From Ilumatobacter sp963746265 (lineage in GTDB: Bacteria > Actinomycetota > Acidimicrobiia > Acidimicrobiales > Ilumatobacteraceae): DNA of 64,000 bases. Both the position numbers and the translations under genes were made by a program. The stretch is taken from positions 121,006-185,005 of the forward strand of contig CAVVAM010000001.1 of assembly GCA_963746265.1 (NCBI GenBank), given 5' to 3'. Positions 60,666 to 64,000 of this stretch are shown here, one piece after another. The notes under the pieces were generated by a model, which made no database searches, was not told the origin of the DNA, and saw only the letters and a program-made list of their open reading frames with translations. Each line of letters opens with the position of its first letter. The stretch's first letter is position 1.

Positions 60666-62912
60666 TTGTCCTGGTGCTTCGTGTGGCTGCATCCACGGAT
60701 GCAGCGCTGGGTGCACGACCAGGGTTGGACAAGCCTGCACGACGCACAGGAGCGGGCGATCGGACCGATCCTGGATGCCGCCAGCGATGTCATCATCGCC
60801 GCCGCTACCGTGGCAGGCAAGACCGAGGCGGCGTTCATGCCCATCCTGTCGCGGGTTGCATTCGACGCCACGCCGGAGCCGCAAGCAGATCCTTGGCGTG
60901 CGCATGACCCGTGGGCTGAACCTGAGCAGCATCCATCGATTGGTGTGCAGGTGTTGTACCTGTCGCCGTTGAAGGCGTTGATCAACGATCAGTTCGACCG
61001 GCTCGACCAGATGTGCGAACGCGCCGACATCGCAGTCCACCGTTGGCACGGAGACGTCGGTGAGCACGCGAAACGTAAGGTCCGCGACGATCCGTCCGGT
61101 GTGCTGCTGATCACGCCGGAGTCACTGGAGGCAACGTTCGTCAATCGGGGTTCGACGGTGCCGCAGATGCTGGTGGGTCCGTACATCGTCGTCGACGAGA
61201 TGCACTCGTTCATGGCGACGCCCCGAGGCGCCCAGCTGCAGTCGCTGCTGAATCGTGTCGAGTTCGCAGTTCGTCGCCGTCCGCCGCGTATCGGGCTCTC
61301 CGCAACGCTCGGCGACATGAGCCGCGCCGCCGAGTTCCTCTCGTCCCGACCGACCCGCTGACGTCGTGGTCATCGAGTCGTCACAGGACGCCCGAGCCCT
61401 GCAACTCCAACTTCGCGGGTACGTCAAGGCTGATCCGGCGATGTCACGAGCGGAGGTCCGTGACTTGGAGGCATCGGGCGGTGCCGCAACCGTCGAAGAC
61501 ACCACTGCGGGTGACCAGCTCGAGATCGCCGACCACCTGTTTCGTCACCTGCGCGGTGCGGACAATCTGGTTTTCCGCGACGCCCGCCGACACGTTGAGC
61601 TGTTCGCCGACCTGCTGTCGCGACGTAGCGACGCTGAACGTGTCCCGAACGAGTTCTGGCCGCACCACGGATCATTGTCCAAGGACATGCGCGACTGTCG
61701 AAGAGCAGCTGAAGGATCGCACCCGCCCGGCAACAGCGATCTGCACCTCCACGCTCGAGATGGGCATCGACATCGGAAGCGTTGCGTCGATCGCTCAGAT
61801 CGGGCCACCACCGTCGGTCGCAGCCCTCAGGCAGCGCCTCGGACGATCCGGTCGCCGCGACGAACCGTCGGTCATCCGCCTCTACATCTCCGAACCTGAC
61901 TCCGAGCCGGACGCCCATCCGGTCGACCAGCTGCGATGCGATCTCGTGCAGGCGGTGGCGATGGTGCAACTGATGCTCGACCGCTGGGTTGAGACACCTG
62001 ACGATCCAGGTTTCAACTACTCGACGCTCATCCAGCAGACCCTGTCGATGATCGCTCAGCACGGCGGTGTCAATGCAGCCGACCTGCACCGGGTGCTGTG
62101 CGGTCCGGGCCGCTTCGCTCTGGTCGATCAGCGACGGTACATCGAGTTGCTCCGTTCGATGTCCGCGGACGACCTGATCGCCCAAGCCGACGACGGGCTC
62201 CTACTACCCGGTGGCGCCGGAGAACGGCGCATCAACCACTACTCGTTCTACACGGCGTTCCAGACCGAGCAGGAGTGGCGGCTCGTCACCGGAGGACGGA
62301 CGCTGGGCACGATGCCGATCAGTCAGCCGTTGTACGACGGCGTGCTGCTGATCTTCGCCGGGAAGCGTTCGAAGGTCGTCAGCGTCGAGACATCGTCGCG
62401 TGTCGTCGACCTGGCGCCCTCCTCCGGCGGTACCGTGCCGACGTTCAGCGGTGGTGGCGTAGCGGTGTTCGACGAGGTGCGATCACGCATGCTCACGTGT
62501 ACCGATCCGACCACGTGCCGCCGTGGCTCGACAGGACTGCGGCTGAGCTGCTGCGGCAAGGCCGCGGCTGCGTTCCAGCGCTTGAACCTGGACCAGTCCA
62601 CTGTGCTGATGTCCGGAAGGTTCGTTGCTGTTCGGCTGGACCGGCGACAGGGCGTTGTTGACCGCTGCGCTGCTGTTCCAGCGGGATGGCGTCGAAGCGA
62701 GCGTAGAAGGCCCGTGCGTCCAGCTGATCGGCCCGACCGGCGCCGAGCTCGCCAGCATGCTCGAGAAGATCGGTACAGGACCGAGGCCCAACCCGATCGA
62801 ACTCGCAGCAGGGATCCACAAGCGGGATATCGACAAGTGGGACTGGGCGCTCAACGACGCGCTGACAACGAGGCCAACGCCGCACGACTCCTGGACGTCA
62901 ACGGCGCCATGA
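60666..62912 (+). pseudogene. DEAD/DEAH-box SF2 helicase, frameshifted
   Basis: From about 60666: VWLHPRMQRWVHDQGW, Q-motif region LHDAQERAI, motif I ATVAGKTEAAF, motif Ia YLSPLKALINDQ, motif II VVDEMHSF, motif III LSATLGD. Frame shifts near 61350 and 61690 precede motifs IV-VI (STLEMGIDIGSVASIAQIG, ALRQRLGRSGRRDEPS). More shifts occur near 62490, 62570, 62630 and 62870 in the C-terminal accessory part (HVPPWLDRTAAELL, LNLDQSTVLMSG, LLFGWTGDRALLTAALL). The true start is uncertain (TTG 60666 or further upstream). Member of the Lhr/DUF-type large helicases seen in defence islands. Confidence 0.78.
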
Positions 62913-64000
62913 GCATCATCGAGCTCGCTCGCCGGCGCACGGCGGCGCTCGCTGCGGCATCCGCTCCTGCTCCGACGCCGTCAACCATGCCGCCACCGCG
63001 ACCCGGCACGTCAGCACAGCCGACCGCCGCCCATCCGCCGGGGCCGTCAGATCAAGTGTTTCAGCTACGGCGTGCCGAGCTGCTCACACACGAGTTCTGC
63101 GTGATTGATGTGGAGACCACCGGGTTCAGCCCCCGACTCGGCGACCGCGTGGTCGAGGTCGCCGCCGTCCGGATGCGTGGCGATGGCAGCGTGCTGGACG
63201 AAGGTGCCGACGCTCATCAACCCGCAACGAGACGTCAGCGCAACCAGATCGACGGGATCACGGCCGGCGACGTCGTCGACGCCCCGATGTTCGCCGACGT
63301 CGGTCGGCGACCTGCTCCACCACATGGACGGCGCAGTCGTCGTCGCCCACAACTACCGCTTCGACCGCGACTTCATCGCCGCAGAGTTCGCCCGAGCTGG
63401 TCTTGCCATGCCGGCGTTCCCTGCCGTCTGCACGCTGTCGCTTGGAGCGCTTGTGCACTCCGGTGGCGTCAGCCGCCGAACTCGCGGACTGTTGCCGCCA
63501 GCTCGGCGTCGACCTCACCGACGAACACGACGCGCTCGGCGATGCTCGCGGCGACAGCGGCAGTGCTCGCCAAGTACCTCCAGATGGCGGTCGAGACCGG
63601 CTGCCGTTCGCTCGCCGATATCGGCTGCGTGCCGTTGGACTGGCCAGCGGACGTCCCTGCGCTGGAGCCGTCGCATCGGTCGCATCACCGTGCGCCGGCG
63701 ACGTCCGTGTAGGCGAACAAGCTGACTACCTCGCCGGGCTCGTCGCACGACTGGAAACGTGCCACCGCACGTCGATCCCGACGTCGCCGCCTACCTCGAC
63801 GTGTTGGATCGGGCCCTGGAAGATCGTCGACTGTCCGAATCGGAATCAGAGGTCCTCGCCGACACGGCCACCGAGTGGGGGCTCGACCGCTGACGGGTTG
63901 AAGCGACACATGAGCAGTACTTCGCGTCGCTACTTGACACCGCAGCTGCCGACGGGGTGATCACCGATCTCGAGTATCGCGACCTGCTGCTCGTGGCTGA
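62909..64000 (+). pseudogene. DnaQ-like 3'-5' exonuclease, frameshifted and cut by the window edge
   Basis: The ATG at 62909 overlaps a TGA (ATGA) at the helicase end. A Pro/Ala-rich linker leads to FCVIDVETTGFSPRLGDRV (ExoI with DxE), VVVAHNYRFDRDFIAAEFA (ExoII) and LTDEHDALGDAR (ExoIII, H and D of the DEDDh set). Frames change near 63200, 63235, 63300, 63478, 63545 and again after 63690. A C-terminal helical region (YLDVLDRALEDRRLSESESE) follows, then an in-frame TGA near 63890, and family-like sequence (VEATHEQYFASLLDTAAADG) continues to the window edge. Proofreading-type exonuclease with a TerB-like tail. Confidence 0.72.

Noticed and set aside
59093..63892. TGA recoding (selenocysteine or tryptophan) in the island
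   Set aside because: Only two cases, both in a stretch already full of indels, with no conserved Cys or Trp at those positions and no SECIS-like structure seen.
1..64000. CRISPR arrays, insertion sequences and rRNA genes
   Set aside because: No regularly spaced repeats with spacers, no transposase-like protein and no rRNA sequence were seen. The short tandem repeats found are within coding regions.

Overview
The window is a GC-rich actinobacterial chromosome segment. Domain content and protein style (127-residue LLDTR-type extracellular repeats, a FAD protein/DUF1365/Cfa lipid operon, acyl-CoA dehydrogenases, SdrD-like surface protein) suggest Acidimicrobiia, probably Ilumatobacter-like; this placement is inference. 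Genes are tightly packed, and ATGA or GTGA stop-start overlaps are common.

Layout. 0-2.1 kb: a small MglA/CvnD-type GTPase and a DUF4388-like partner, the tail of an operon entering from the left. 2.3-6.7 kb: a hotdog-like thioesterase and a large SdrD-type surface protein, both on the minus strand. 7.0-11.0 kb: a cyclopropane/methylene fatty acid operon (SRPBCC, FAD oxidoreductase, DUF1365 fused in frame to Cfa); a 14-bp tandem duplication sits at the fusion point. It runs head-on into a DMT exporter. 11.9-20 kb: a secreted zincin with three repeats, an alkylsulfatase-type MBL hydrolase, a JmjC-like cupin, an SGNH acyltransferase and a methyltransferase.

20.0-32.1 kb is a nonribosomal peptide locus and the most notable part. 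A divergent pair, an isovaleryl-CoA-dehydrogenase-like flavoprotein and a PhyH dioxygenase, faces a stand-alone adenylation protein, a stand-alone carrier protein and a 2647-aa synthetase (C-A-T-C-A-T-TE). The first A domain of the synthetase is interrupted between motifs A8 and A9 by about 340 residues carrying paired CxxC motifs and an SGGKDS PP-loop ATP pyrophosphatase. Its specificity residues read almost exactly as the asparagine code. A plausible scheme is: amino acid loading on the free carrier, flavin oxidation, condensation with Asn, ATP-dependent side-chain modification by the embedded PP-loop domain, a second extension and thioesterase release.

32.3-37.8 kb: a secreted serine hydrolase with five bacterial tandem repeats, then an enoyl-CoA hydratase/TetR/acyl-CoA dehydrogenase group and a GNAT acetyltransferase. 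37.9-38.3 kb: a remnant of an AhpD-like gene and a 27-aa membrane peptide ORF with a strong ribosome binding site. 38.3-46.5 kb: a compact V/A-type rotary ATPase operon (stalk, C, I, K, F, E, A, B, D) ending in a universal stress protein, followed by an ABC/FtsX transporter pair. 49.8-52.7 kb: a nitronate monooxygenase-like enzyme and a secreted CAP-domain protein with the same 127-residue repeats as the zincin.

52.9-53.2 kb: tRNA-Glu, tRNA-Asp and tRNA-Phe. From 53.4 kb to the right edge lies what looks like a defence-type island next to tRNA-Phe: a RecB-like nuclease/SF1 helicase with an altered Walker A motif, a TerB-family protein, a BREX-like ATP-binding protein, a DEAD helicase and a DnaQ-like exonuclease. 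Everything after 58.1 kb is broken by many single-base shifts and two in-frame TGA codons, although the protein between the breaks is well preserved.
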